The notes: a model not told the origin generated them from the letters alone. Shown: positions 7,826 through 16,678, counted from the first letter of the stretch. The stretch: DNA of 35,618 nucleotides from Ardenticatenaceae bacterium (GCA_020634415.1 JACKBT010000046.1:1-35618), one strand, 5' to 3'. Translations and numbers: made by a program.

Positions 7826-9606
7826 GCCAACACCTCCGAGTTCCCCTCAATTCCTCCCAGTTCCGCTAAGTTCCCCTTCCGCACTAAACTTGCAAACAGT
7901 GAGTCGGGATCATTTGCCAGCCTTTCCCGCTCGCCGTGTTCTAGCATACGGCCGTTCGCCAGCACCATCACCTCATCCACCCACTGCACTGTCTCCAGCC
8001 GGTGGGCAATGATGATGGCCGTGCGCCCTTGCAGCAGCCGCCGCACCGCCCGCGCCATCAGCCGCTCCGTCGCCGGGTCCAGCCGCGACGAAGCCTCATC
8101 CAAAATGATCAGGCCAGGGTCTTGCAGAAAGACACGCACCAACGCCAGCAGCTGCGCTTCCCCCGCCGACAAACTGCCCGCATCTATGATGGTGTCCAGG
8201 CCATCGGGCAATTTGTTGAACCATTCCGTGAGGCCGAGTTGGTGGATAACGGCCGTTAACACCCCATCCGCCACCCCCACATCAAAAAACGTCAAATTAG
8301 CCCGCACCGTCGCCCGAAACAGCTGCACCTCCTGCGTCACCATCCCCACCTGCCGCCGCAAATCCGCCAGCCCCATCTGCCGCACATCCTGCCCACCCAA
8401 ACGCACCACCCCCGCCGACGGCTCATAAAAACGCAGCAGCAGCCGCGTCAACGTCGTCTTGCCGCTCCCCGTTCGCCCCAACAGCCCCAACGTCCGCCCC
8501 GCCGCCAGGCTGAATGAGATTTCCGTTAACACGGCTTCATCAGCATAAGCAAACGTCACATCCTCAAACTGAACAGCGAAGGGCGAAGAGGGAAAGGTGC
8601 ATCTCGCCCCTCGCCCCTCACTTCTCGCCCTTCGCTCCTCGTCCTCCCACGCCAACAACCCCTGAATCCGCCCAATGCTCCCCCCCGCCTGCTGCAACTG
8701 CTGCACCTCATTCACAATCTGCCACATGGGCGAATTCAACAGCCCCAAATAGTGAAACAACAGATAAACCGTACCCAGACTCATCCCCCCGGCGCGGTAC
8801 AAATCATCACTCAGCCAATAGGTCGCCATATAAGCCAACCCAAAAATCAACAAAGGCAGTGCCAACGAAACCACCTGCCACCACCGCGCCCGATACGAAG
8901 CCGCCAAAAAGCGGCGCATCACCTGGTACAACTGCCGCATTACATAGTCCGTCAGCCCATTGGCCCGAATATCTTCCCGCCCCTGAAACCGCTCCTCCAA
9001 AAAGCCATACAACTCCGCACTGGCCTGCCGCACCGCCGCCCAACGCGGCTCGCTGGCTACGCGAATATAATTCAGGGCAATCAATCCCAGCCCGGCCACC
9101 AACGTCATCACCAGCCCCACGCGCCACTCTTCCCACCACAGCAGCAGCAAAACACCCACCAGCAGCAGCAAATTATTCAGCAGCACCAGGGCGAACTGAG
9201 AAAAGAACCGCGCCAGGTCGTTCACATCGCCATCAATTCGCTCAATCATCTCTCCCGGCGTGTGCCGATTGTGAAAGCCCATGTCCAGCTTCAAGCAGTG
9301 CAGGGCCAACTCCTCACGCAGCCGATTGGTGGCCGTCCACCCCACCTGTTCACTGACGTAGGTCGCCACAATGAGCAAGATTTGCTCGGCAATGGCGATG
9401 GTGATGAAAACGGCCGCTCCCTGCCACAATATGGTTAACGGCCGTTCCCCCTCCGCCGCATCAATAAACCCCCGCACCACCTGCGGACTCACCAACTGCG
9501 CCGCCAAAATCAACAACAGCAGCCCCGCCAACAGCCACACCCGCCCCCGCTGCGGCCGCAAATACCGCGCCAATAAACTCCAATAATCTCGCACCGGAAT
9601 CGTCAT
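7822..9606 (-). CDS. ABC exporter subunit, catalytic-site partner (TMD-NBD fusion)
   Basis: A 594-residue half-transporter, the first gene of the ABC pair. The membrane domain spans about 1-310. The NBD has Walker [10 protein letters not shown] (near 379), a Q-loop in MVTQEVQLF, a non-canonical signature LSAGE (near 480), a canonical Walker [13 protein letters not shown] with the catalytic Glu (near 504) and the H-loop IIAHR. Combined with the partner's LSGGQ this gives one complete ATP site; the other site pairs this LSAGE with the partner's FDD. The stop overlaps the partner's ATG (ATGA), so translation is coupled. A low-complexity stretch near residues 320-343, linking membrane and ATP domains, comes from repetitive DNA at 8577-8645. 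The exported substrate (lipid, peptide or drug) cannot be read. Confidence 0.9.
   Translation of the reverse strand: MTIPVRDYWSLLARYLRPQRGRVWLLAGLLLLILAAQLVSPQVVRGFIDAAEGERPLTILWQGAAVFITIAIAEQILLIVATYVSEQVGWTATNRLREELALHCLKLDMGFHNRHTPGEMIERIDGDVNDLARFFSQFALVLLNNLLLLVGVLLLLWWEEWRVGLVMTLVAGLGLIALNYIRVASEPRWAAVRQASAELYGFLEERFQGREDIRANGLTDYVMRQLYQVMRRFLAASYRARWWQVVSLALPLLIFGLAYMATYWLSDDLYRAGGMSLGTVYLLFHYLGLLNSPMWQIVNEVQQLQQAGGSIGRIQGLLAWEDEERRARSEGRGARCTFPSSPFAVQFEDVTFAYADEAVLTEISFSLAAGRTLGLLGRTGSGKTTLTRLLLRFYEPSAGVVRLGGQDVRQMGLADLRRQVGMVTQEVQLFRATVRANLTFFDVGVADGVLTAVIHQLGLTEWFNKLPDGLDTIIDAGSLSAGEAQLLALVRVFLQDPGLIILDEASSRLDPATERLMARAVRRLLQGRTAIIIAHRLETVQWVDEVMVLANGRMLEHGERERLANDPDSLFASLVRKGNLAELGGIEGNSEVLA
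8577..8645. repeat. In-frame GCGAAGGGCGA-type inverted repeat in linker of ABC subunit
   Basis: GCGAAGGGCGA and related words at the left are mirrored by TCGCCCCTCGCCCCTC and TCGCCCTTCGCTCCTC at the right, so the block can fold on itself. It encodes about 23 Arg/Glu/Ser-rich residues in the TMD-NBD linker, a place that tolerates insertion. Confidence 0.8.
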
Positions 9607-9623
9607 GTCCTTACCTCATTATT

Positions 9624-9692
9624 GGGGAGACTAGAGATTGGAGACTAGAGACTGATAAACTCCAGTCTCCAATCTCTAGTCTCCAGTCTCCC
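9624..9692. repeat. GAGACTAGAGATTGG word repeat with inverted copies
   Basis: Direct GGAGACTAGAGATTGGAGAC words at 9624-9654 are followed by inverted CAGTCTCCAATCTCTAGTCT words at 9663-9692. It lies just upstream of the ABC operon. The same family occurs at 9929-9988 and 34119-34183. Confidence 0.9.
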
Positions 9693-9695
9693 AAA

Positions 9696-9728
9696 ACAAA
9701 AAAGCCACGAGAAGGTTCCCGTGGCTTT
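9696..9728 (-). terminator. Intrinsic terminator or attenuator ahead of the ABC operon
   Basis: Read on the minus strand, AAAGCCACG (9728-9720) and CGTGGCTTT (9709-9701) form a 9-bp stem followed by a T-rich stretch (TTTTTTGTTTT region). It lies between soxD and the ABC pair, so it may simply end the sox transcript. However, the loop/5' arm segment CGGGAACCT (9721-9713) is exactly complementary to an upstream leader segment, AGGTTCCCG (9785-9777), which would permit an alternative anti-terminator pairing. Confidence 0.6.
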
Positions 9729-9928
9729 CAAAAGCTCAAAAATCAATCAAAACATATAGATGGTTATCTATTCATTCGGGAACCTCAAACTAGCACACAG
9801 GGTTTTACCAAAAATTCGCCACGACCAAAGCCAATAAATCATGCCCAAATTGTAACCCAGCCCATTTTTAGAGGCGACCCTTACGACCATCCTCTAAAAC
9901 AAACCGCCATATACGCTGCAAATAAAAA
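9729..9928. other. Gene-free leader-like spacer
   Basis: No convincing gene on either strand. On the minus strand it would be a roughly 200-base leader for the ABC operon containing the AGGTTCCCG segment described with the terminator at 9696-9728. I could not match it to a known riboswitch class. Confidence 0.4.
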
Positions 9929-9988
9929 GAGACTGGGGACTAGAGACTAACCAGTCTCCAGTCTCCAGACCCCAATCTCCAATCTCCC
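9929..9988. repeat. GAGACTAGAGATTGG-family word repeat after soxD
   Basis: GAGACTGGGGACTAGAGAC followed by inverted CAGTCTCCAGTCTCC and CCAATCTCCAATCTCC words, ending two bases before the soxD stop. A probable 3' hairpin for the sox operon transcript. Confidence 0.9.
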
Positions 9989-9989
9989 T

Positions 9990-10226
9990 CTACCCCACAA
10001 CCTCATCCGTCCGCGTATCCCGCCGAATCCGCAGCCAGCGGCGGCAGCCATAACTGTGAAACCAGGCTTCCGTCTGCACCCCTTCCGGGTTATTCAGCAT
10101 AAACGCCCGATCCAAATCCCGCTCATCCGCCCCCACAATCTCCTCCGGCACCACCGGAATCTCACCATACACAAACTCTTCCACAGGCCGCAGCCCGCAG
10201 TTAGGACAGGGAATGTTGATACTCAT
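9990..10226 (-). CDS. soxD: Sarcosine oxidase delta subunit
   Basis: A 78-residue protein matching SoxD, the small zinc-binding subunit of heterotetrameric sarcosine oxidase. The N-terminal IPCPNCGLRPVEEF carries the conserved Cys pair, and the C-terminal half has the family's EAWFHSYGCRRWLRI segment with the His and third Cys. Its start has AAGGA five to six bases upstream. It is the last gene of the soxA-G-B-D order, 68 bp after soxB, with the gap filled by a repeat hairpin. SoxD has no catalytic role of its own; it is structural in the complex. Confidence 0.92.
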   Translation of the reverse strand: MSINIPCPNCGLRPVEEFVYGEIPVVPEEIVGADERDLDRAFMLNNPEGVQTEAWFHSYGCRRWLRIRRDTRTDEVVG

Positions 10227-10292
10227 AACGATCCTTACGATTTACGATTTACGATTTACGATTTACGATTGGAGCCTTCGTAAATCGTAAAT
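10227..10292. repeat. CGATTTACGATTTACG word repeat in soxB-soxD spacer
   Basis: Several direct copies of GATTTAC followed, after GGAGCCTT, by the inverted CGTAAATCGTAAATC. It fills the whole spacer inside the operon and may form a stable hairpin that tunes soxD relative to upstream genes. Confidence 0.9.
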
Positions 10293-10294
10293 CC

Positions 10295-11503
10295 CTAATG
10301 CGTTCCCGCCGAGCCACGATCCGCCTTGGTGCGGTCGTTGGCAAAGCGATCCAATGAAAAGGGTGCGATCAGTTCTGGCGTTTCGCCAGTGGCAATCAAC
10401 TGCGCCATCTGCTCACCGCCCGCCGGAATAGCCTTAAACCCCCACGTCCCCCAGCCCGTCGTGATATAAAAGCCATCCACGCCCGTCTTACCCATAATCG
10501 GCGAATAATCCACGCTCATATCACACACCCCCGTCCACTGCCGCAAAATCCGCAAATTACGCAGGAAGGGCAGCAGCGTTAGGGCGCGGAATGAACAATC
10601 TTGCAAGAAATGTTGACCGGAGCGATAGGAGTAGCTCGGCTGGCGGTCAATCTCCGCGCCAATGAGCATCTCGCCCCGCGCCGTCTGCGATACGTAAAAA
10701 AGCAGGCTGGTGGAAGCCACAATAGGATGGAAGGCTTGGGCGTAATGGTTGGTGACAAAAGCCTGTAAGGGATGGGTACGAATGGGCAGCCGCAAACCCG
10801 CCATCTCCGCCAAACGAGTCACATGCCCACCCACCGCACTCACCACAATATTGGCATACATGGGGCCGTGATTGGTCTCCACGCCAATTACTTTGTCGCC
10901 GGATTTGATGAGATTGGTAACGGCCGTTCGCTGATGCACATGCACCCCCCGCACCATCGCCCCCTCCGCCAACGCCCAATTCACCCGATCATGCCGCGCC
11001 GTCGCCGCATCTACATTATAAGAAGCCCCCAACACCGGCCACAGCCCACCACCCGTCAAATCAATCTCTGGGCAAACCTCCTTAATCTCCTTCGGGCTAA
11101 GAAACTCCGCATTGGCCCCATAAAATTTATTCAACTCCACCCGCGCCCGCTGCTGCTTTATCGCCGCCTCCGAATGAGCAATCCACAGCAGCCCCTTCTC
11201 CTTGTGCATAATCCAGCGATCCGTCTCATCCTCCAGCCGTTTATACAGCTCCAGGCTGTGCTGATAAAACTTCACCGCTTCGGGGATGCCATAATTGGAA
11301 CGAATGATCGTCGTATTGCGACCCGAATTGCCGCCGCCGATATACTTCCGCTCCAGCACCGCCACATTGGTAATGCCATGCCGCGTCGCCAAATGATAGG
11401 CCGTAGACAGCCCATGCCCCCCACCGCCGATGATGATGACATCATATGTCGTCTTCGGCTCAGGCCACTGCAACTTAACCTTTTTCTCTTTGAACTCGTT
11501 CAT
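10295..11503 (-). CDS. soxB: Sarcosine oxidase beta subunit (FAD/FMN)
   Basis: A 402-residue flavoprotein of the DAO family. The dinucleotide-binding motif is IIIGGGGHGLSTAYHLA, followed by the SoxB-like GGGNSGRNTTIIRSNY. The segment TARHDRVNWA contains a His at the place where SoxB proteins attach FMN covalently. The C-terminal ITTGWGTWGFKAIPAGG closes the flavin site. In the complex, SoxB oxidises the N-methyl amine and passes the methylene to folate bound by SoxA. A GGAGAG site precedes the start; the gap to soxG is 19 bp. Related complexes oxidise other N-alkyl amino acids or hydroxyproline, so sarcosine as substrate is likely but not proven. Confidence 0.93.
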   Translation of the reverse strand: MNEFKEKKVKLQWPEPKTTYDVIIIGGGGHGLSTAYHLATRHGITNVAVLERKYIGGGNSGRNTTIIRSNYGIPEAVKFYQHSLELYKRLEDETDRWIMHKEKGLLWIAHSEAAIKQQRARVELNKFYGANAEFLSPKEIKEVCPEIDLTGGGLWPVLGASYNVDAATARHDRVNWALAEGAMVRGVHVHQRTAVTNLIKSGDKVIGVETNHGPMYANIVVSAVGGHVTRLAEMAGLRLPIRTHPLQAFVTNHYAQAFHPIVASTSLLFYVSQTARGEMLIGAEIDRQPSYSYRSGQHFLQDCSFRALTLLPFLRNLRILRQWTGVCDMSVDYSPIMGKTGVDGFYITTGWGTWGFKAIPAGGEQMAQLIATGETPELIAPFSLDRFANDRTKADRGSAGTH

Positions 11504-11522
11504 ATTTTCACTCTCTCCGCCA

Positions 11523-11903
11523 TCAACCCATCCTCTCCTCTAATTCTTGGGCATACGGCGCCTGCACCACAAACAGCACCTTATCCTCGTCCAGCCACAG
11601 CTTCGTCGCCACCCCCGCCACCGAACCTTGGGCAAAAGACGGCCGTTCCTCCGGCAGCTTCCACTCACAAGCATGAGCCAAAAAGCGCATCGCCTCATCC
11701 GCCTCCACCCACGCGCCCGCAAACCCCTGGTCAGCCACAATAATCGCATGGGGATCACTAAGCGGCACAGAACCCAAAGCCGGAATCACCAGTACCTCAT
11801 CCGGCGCAAAACGCAGCACCAACGCCTCATCCGGCCAGGTAACATCATCCAAACTCGCCGAAGTTGCCACAATACGAGTCGCCGACAATCGCTTAAGCTT
11901 CAT
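11523..11903 (-). CDS. soxG: Sarcosine oxidase gamma subunit-like protein
   Basis: A 126-residue protein between soxA and soxB. The C-terminal part, with FAQGSVAGVATKLWLD followed by VLFVVQAPYAQELEERM, follows the SoxG pattern (a GcvT-related small subunit ending in a strand and a final helix). It is shorter than typical SoxG and the N-terminal half is weakly conserved, so the call leans on position as well as pattern. AGGAAG precedes the start by about eight bases, and 17 bp separate it from soxA. Co-transcribed and very probably part of the heterotetramer. Confidence 0.7.
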   Translation of the reverse strand: MKLKRLSATRIVATSASLDDVTWPDEALVLRFAPDEVLVIPALGSVPLSDPHAIIVADQGFAGAWVEADEAMRFLAHACEWKLPEERPSFAQGSVAGVATKLWLDEDKVLFVVQAPYAQELEERMG

Positions 11904-11920
11904 AATTCATACTTCCTAAA

Positions 11921-14125
11921 TCATAATTTCTTAGCACGACTGGCCTCCTTGTCATAAAAAGGAACAGGTACGCGGCGAGCCAAACGGCCGTCTACCACCA
12001 CCTCCTCCGGCAGCACCCCATCCACAACATACAACCACCCCAACATCACACTCTTGCCCAACACCGGTGAATAGGTACTGGAGGTCACATAACCCGCATA
12101 GGCCCCATTCACCTCAATCACCGCACCCTCATAAGGCTCATGGGTGTCATCCACTTCCAGTCCAACCAGCAGCTTATCCAGCGGAATCTTATTGGTACGG
12201 ATGATGGCTTGACGGCCGATAAAGAAATCCTTGTTCAACTTCACCGCCCACTCATGCTGAATCCGGCGCGGCGTCGAATCAAAATCGGTATCCTGCCCCA
12301 CAATCACATGCCCCTTCTCCAGCCGCAGCCGCAGCAGCGCATCCAGGCCATGCGGCCTAATGCCCAAATCCGCCCCCTCGGCCAGCAAAGCTCGCCACAG
12401 CACCACCGACTGCTCGGCCGGATGGTGCAATTCATAAGACAACTCGCCCGTAAAGCTGAGGCGGAATACCTGGCAAGGCACACCCGCCACCGACAGCCGC
12501 TTTTGCCCCAGATACGGCGGCAAATCCGTCGCGCCCAATCGCGCCAACAGCGTTTGCGCCAATGGCCCCGTCACATTAATCGCCCCCAGGCTGTGCGTCT
12601 GGTTCAAAATGCGCACATCCATGCCCCAGCTATTGGCCCAATCGCGCAGCCACATTTCGGCCGTGCTAGAGCCGCCGCTGGTAAAGGTCAGCGTGTAGCG
12701 CGTATCGCTCTCCTTACACACCATGCCATCGTCCAGCACATAACCCCGCTCATTCAGCAGCAGCACATAACGCGACCGCCCCTCGCGGATGGTCGCCACC
12801 TGCGTCGGGTACAATCGCTCCAAATAGGGCAGCGCATCTGGCCCGGAGACAATAAATTTGCCCAGCGTACTCACATCCATAATGGAAACCGCCTCGCGCA
12901 CCGCCCAATACTCGGCCCACACATCGCCATAATGCCAGGGCCGCCACCAGCCGCCGCTGCGCTCCATCTGCGCCCCCAGGCGGCGGTGTTCACCATCCAG
13001 TGCCGTCCGCGCCATGGGGTGGTGATGGCCGCCCGCCGCCATTTCGCCCATCGTCAACTGCCGCGTCACGGGCCGCGCCGTGAAAGCGGGCTGCAATTCG
13101 CCGCCGCGCTGCGCCAAAAAGCTGCGTAGATAGGGGATGCACACCGACCCCTGGCAGGTTCCCGTCCCCGCCAGCGTGGCTCGTTTGATGAGTTCCATCT
13201 CCTGGAAGCCGCTCTCCCAGGCAAAATTGAGGTCGGCCACGCTGACGTTGGAGCAGGGACAAACCATGCCTTCAGCGGGACAAGTGGGAATGTCGGATTC
13301 GTGCGCGGCACTGCCCACAGCGCGGACGGGCAAATCGTGCCCTATGCGGCGCAAGGCATCGCGGGGGTGCGAGCCAAGCCCCAGACTCACCGAGTCGCAA
13401 GGATAGCTGCTTTCCTGGCCGGATTCGTCGCGGACGACAACGGCCGTTACCCTACCCTTCTCTCCCTCAAACCGCACCAACTCACCCGCCACTACCTCCG
13501 CCTCAACCCCATCCGGCGGCGTGCCTACCGCCACCACTTTGCCCAAATCCAAGCCAGCTTCTACCAACTGCGCCGCTGCCCGTGCCGTCAGCAGCCCCGC
13601 CAATTCTGAACCCGGCACAACCGGCTGAATCTCGGCCGCGCCCGTGGCCACGATGACCTCTTCTTGGGCATGGACGTGCAGCATACCTGCGCTCGTCCGC
13701 GCCACGACCAGCGGCCCGCTGTAAATGCCCACCGCTTCCTGCCCCTGTCCAGCATCGAGCAAGATGACGCTTTTGCCAGCAGCTTGGGCTTCGGCAACGG
13801 CCGTTAACCCCGCCGACCCTGCCCCAATGACGGCCACGTCACAATGTTGGTGGGAAACGGCCGTTTCCCTTTGTATCTTCTGCTTCACCGGCAGTGGCGG
13901 ATACTCCTCTAAATGATGGCGTTCCACCACCATGCCCGCTTGCGCCTTCGTCTGGCAGGTGCGGACATAGGACACACCATCCACCGTCGCCACACAGTGC
14001 GGACAATCGCCACCCAAGCAGAGGCAGCCGCCACCCGTCGGGTGCAAATCCGCCCGCAGCATGGCGGTTAACACAGAATCACCCTCGTTGAAGGCGATTG
14101 GCTCATTGTCTACGATCAATCTCAT
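11921..14125 (-). CDS. soxA: Sarcosine oxidase alpha subunit, compact form
   Basis: A 734-residue protein, shorter than the roughly 950-1000 residues usual for SoxA. Residues 1-85 are a Fer2_4-type domain with Cys36, Cys41, Cys44 and Cys57 available for a [2Fe-2S] cluster. Residues about 93-310 are a reduced NAD/FAD-binding module with VAVIGAGSAGLTAVAEA. A Bfd-like segment follows, with CPCSN and GTCQGSVC supplying four more cysteines. Residues about 370-725 are the folate-binding GcvT-like domain (GLDALLRLRLEKG near the C-terminal part). The start has GAGGAG seven bases upstream. The intact cysteine sets suggest an electron-transferring dehydrogenase-like complex rather than a pure oxidase (inference). 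It is the first gene of the operon. Confidence 0.9.
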   Translation of the reverse strand: MRLIVDNEPIAFNEGDSVLTAMLRADLHPTGGGCLCLGGDCPHCVATVDGVSYVRTCQTKAQAGMVVERHHLEEYPPLPVKQKIQRETAVSHQHCDVAVIGAGSAGLTAVAEAQAAGKSVILLDAGQGQEAVGIYSGPLVVARTSAGMLHVHAQEEVIVATGAAEIQPVVPGSELAGLLTARAAAQLVEAGLDLGKVVAVGTPPDGVEAEVVAGELVRFEGEKGRVTAVVVRDESGQESSYPCDSVSLGLGSHPRDALRRIGHDLPVRAVGSAAHESDIPTCPAEGMVCPCSNVSVADLNFAWESGFQEMELIKRATLAGTGTCQGSVCIPYLRSFLAQRGGELQPAFTARPVTRQLTMGEMAAGGHHHPMARTALDGEHRRLGAQMERSGGWWRPWHYGDVWAEYWAVREAVSIMDVSTLGKFIVSGPDALPYLERLYPTQVATIREGRSRYVLLLNERGYVLDDGMVCKESDTRYTLTFTSGGSSTAEMWLRDWANSWGMDVRILNQTHSLGAINVTGPLAQTLLARLGATDLPPYLGQKRLSVAGVPCQVFRLSFTGELSYELHHPAEQSVVLWRALLAEGADLGIRPHGLDALLRLRLEKGHVIVGQDTDFDSTPRRIQHEWAVKLNKDFFIGRQAIIRTNKIPLDKLLVGLEVDDTHEPYEGAVIEVNGAYAGYVTSSTYSPVLGKSVMLGWLYVVDGVLPEEVVVDGRLARRVPVPFYDKEASRAKKL

Positions 14126-14240
14126 ATGTTTCTCCTCTTTTGGGGATTACGGCCGTTTGTCTAGAGAGGATGTCAGTTAGTAGAAACGGCCGTTTTATAC
14201 AACCTTACAACTGAGCAACGTACAATAAATCAGGAAGGCT

Positions 14241-15473
14241 TTATGCGAAAAGATGTTGATAAATCGCATCGGCGATCTTTTTACCAAGCAGAGGTGGGAC
14301 AGCATTGCCAACTTGCGTTAACTGCCGAGCAGGAGAACCACAAAACACATAATTATCAGGAAAAGTTTGAAGTCGTGCAGACTCACGTGGGGAGAGTGTT
14401 CTTGGGATAAAAGGGTGCAGGTGTGAACGTCCCCCCCCCCCAGTACCTCCTGCAATTACTGTCTTAGAAGGTAAATTTGGATCAAGCCTATCCACACGGC
14501 CCAAAGTATCACGTTGTCCATATTGGAGTTCCATATAACGCAGAATCGATTTAGCTTTATGATTACGTGTAACATGATTAGAAAGCGAATCGACATCAGC
14601 CAATGCTGAATAACAAGGGACTTCTAATAAATCTTCTTTTGGAAAGCAAAAGTGGCGCTTTTGACTACGCCAACCAACAATAAATAATCTTTCACGCGAC
14701 TGAGGAATTCCAAAATATCGAGCATTCAAGATGGTTGGTTTTGTAACTAAGTAGCCTAAATCTTGTAACGATAATATCGCCTCTGTTAATTGCTCACCAT
14801 TATCGAGTGTCATTAGCCCTGGAACATTTTCGATCAGAAAAACAGATGGTTTAAATACCTGAATTTGCCAGATAAAATCAAATAGTAAATTCCCTTTTTC
14901 CTCGTGAGCATAACCTACTCTCTTGAACTTATCGCCCCACTTCGCAAATCTTTGGTTAGAGGCAACACTAAAGGGTTGGCATGGTGGCCCTCCATGGAAA
15001 ACACCAGGAAACGGTGAATGTATACCTATTTTATTTTTTAAAACATGTGTGATCTCATCCCGATCATTTACATCACCCACATGTTCAGGCGGACCAAGTA
15101 TAGTCCAATGAGGACGATTATGTCTTAATGTCTTGCAAAATAATTCGCTATTTTCAATGGAAGCTAGATGACGAAATCCTGCACTTTCGAATCCTAAATC
15201 CAAACCTCCCGCACCAGAGAAAAAACTAATAACAGGTATATCGTTATCTTTCTCCTGCAAGTGTTCAATTGTCTGGAAAGGGACTATCGTAGGTTGCACG
15301 GGTTCATTATGACGATAACTCAAATGATCATATGAAAGACCTTCTGATTCAAGTACATCACTCAGTTTTAGGCCCTCTTGTATACAGCTTTGAATTATAG
15401 ATTCTTGTTTTTCAATTGGTAAGGATTGTAGTGTTTGCATAAGATTTTTAGCCCATTTGTTCTTTGATTTCAT
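14241..15473 (-). CDS. DNA (cytosine-5) methyltransferase, type II R-M
   Basis: A 410-residue C5 methyltransferase with all main motifs: I (FFSGAGGLDLGFESAGF), IV (GGPPCQPFS, catalytic Cys near residue 165), VI (LIENVPGL), VIII (QSRERLFIVG), IX (LSPRESARLQTFPDNY) and X (QVGNAVPP). The target recognition region between VIII and IX is short and does not reveal the site methylated. I chose the ATG at 15473, which overlaps the nuclease stop by 26 bp; the frame also opens at a GTG at 15500. It is AT-richer than its neighbours and lacks the AACGGCCGTT word, consistent with horizontal transfer. It follows the HNH gene in the same transcript and should protect host DNA from that nuclease. Confidence 0.93.
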   Translation of the reverse strand: MKSKNKWAKNLMQTLQSLPIEKQESIIQSCIQEGLKLSDVLESEGLSYDHLSYRHNEPVQPTIVPFQTIEHLQEKDNDIPVISFFSGAGGLDLGFESAGFRHLASIENSELFCKTLRHNRPHWTILGPPEHVGDVNDRDEITHVLKNKIGIHSPFPGVFHGGPPCQPFSVASNQRFAKWGDKFKRVGYAHEEKGNLLFDFIWQIQVFKPSVFLIENVPGLMTLDNGEQLTEAILSLQDLGYLVTKPTILNARYFGIPQSRERLFIVGWRSQKRHFCFPKEDLLEVPCYSALADVDSLSNHVTRNHKAKSILRYMELQYGQRDTLGRVDRLDPNLPSKTVIAGGTGGGGRSHLHPFIPRTLSPRESARLQTFPDNYVFCGSPARQLTQVGNAVPPLLGKKIADAIYQHLFA

Positions 15474-16629
15474 TGTACACAGATTTAGCCTGCTGAACAC
15501 CCCAAAAATCCTGTTGTTCGTTGGTTCTCAGCCAATTTCTATAGTAAGCATGAACTGCTTTATGACAATTTGGACAGAGCGGAACTAAATCATCAAATGA
15601 GGTTCCAACACGAGTTAACCGGATTACAGATGAAAGTGGCAGTAGGTGATGTATTTCTAGCAGATTATCTGTCCATGGGTAACGTTCATTCATATCCTCA
15701 AGGCACATATCACAAAAATACGGCAAAGGTAGATTCGCAAAAAACATCCGTCTAAGTCTTGGGCTTCTTTCCACTCGCAAGTGGGTCACACGAACCCGCT
15801 TACCCTCAGTAAAAATCAAATCATCTTGGATTTCTCTAGCAATTGAAACAATAGGTTGTATTTGAGTTGCATCTATTGTTGCTAGTCGAATAACCTCTGC
15901 ATCACTATCAGCATTCTGTGGTAAAAGTAATGGTGTGGCTATCTGTTCAAGCTGATAGATAGTATCTCCATCCCCATTCATTACATCAAGGATAAGGCTA
16001 GAGTTATTCCATTTCAAAAAACTCGACTGAGCGAGAAATATCAACATCTCTCGAACTTGTCGGCCTTCGTCCCCTTGTGCTTTTCGATTTGTAGGAGGTA
16101 AGTTTAAAAAGCTTTCGAGCGGCTCAATCCCCTGTATATTATTACCGACTAAGTAGCTGAATGTTTCATCGAGAGTGATAGAAGCATCGCCTTGTTGTTT
16201 GAATTTGGCTATTAGATAACGCAAAATTGCACAAAAGGGAAAATTTCTTTCATCCGTTATTTCATATTGCTGAGTTGCAGGAGAAGGGTAATATATCCTT
16301 GAAATAATAAACGATAGATATTCATCTATACCCCATCCATTCTCAGTAGTATCAGCAATTTTCCGACAAACATCTGTGACCATTAAATTTCGGTCAATCC
16401 TTGACGCAATGAGTGTCCATTTGAAGATACGGGCATAATTTCGCCAAACTGTATATGTTATGGGGGCAAAAGGCAGGCCAGTGTGATTAACTAAGGGTTC
16501 TCGAAGCGGGTCAAAATTGGGTGTTTGTATATCGATGCCATTTAGCTCAACTAACACCTGAGCAATGCGCCTTAGATTGTCATAATTAAAGTAATCAAGT
16601 CTTCCCTGATCCCATCGCCATCTCATCAT
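15448..16629 (-). CDS. HNH restriction endonuclease
   Basis: A 393-residue protein. The C-terminal quarter is an HNH nuclease: a CDMC zinc knuckle, EIHHLLPL with the catalytic His, DDLVPLCPNC with the second Cys pair, and HKAVHAYYR with the final His. The N-terminal 280 residues have no motif I recognise and probably hold DNA recognition. The stop overlaps the start of the C5 methyltransferase gene, so it is the restriction partner. Its own promoter with an inverted repeat lies just upstream. The nuclease gene precedes the methyltransferase, an order that normally needs control so that methylation keeps pace. Confidence 0.85.
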   Translation of the reverse strand: MMRWRWDQGRLDYFNYDNLRRIAQVLVELNGIDIQTPNFDPLREPLVNHTGLPFAPITYTVWRNYARIFKWTLIASRIDRNLMVTDVCRKIADTTENGWGIDEYLSFIISRIYYPSPATQQYEITDERNFPFCAILRYLIAKFKQQGDASITLDETFSYLVGNNIQGIEPLESFLNLPPTNRKAQGDEGRQVREMLIFLAQSSFLKWNNSSLILDVMNGDGDTIYQLEQIATPLLLPQNADSDAEVIRLATIDATQIQPIVSIAREIQDDLIFTEGKRVRVTHLRVERSPRLRRMFFANLPLPYFCDMCLEDMNERYPWTDNLLEIHHLLPLSSVIRLTRVGTSFDDLVPLCPNCHKAVHAYYRNWLRTNEQQDFWGVQQAKSVYNEIKEQMG

Positions 16630-16660
16630 TGCACCACCAGTTTACTTTCAGCTTATGATT

Positions 16661-16678
16661 TGTTGTAATAATACAACA
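16661..16678 (-). promoter_or_regulatory. Inverted repeat over R-M promoter -10, possible operator
   Basis: TGTTGTA (16661-16667) and TACAACA (16672-16678) flank ATAA. The repeat covers the -10 box and predicted start of the R-M transcript, where a repressor or the methyltransferase itself could bind. No separate controller (C) gene is visible. Confidence 0.5.

Noticed and set aside
9696..9785. T-box riboswitch
   Set aside because: The terminator and complementary leader segment suggest attenuation, but the conserved T-box UGGNACC bulge and specifier loop are not present.
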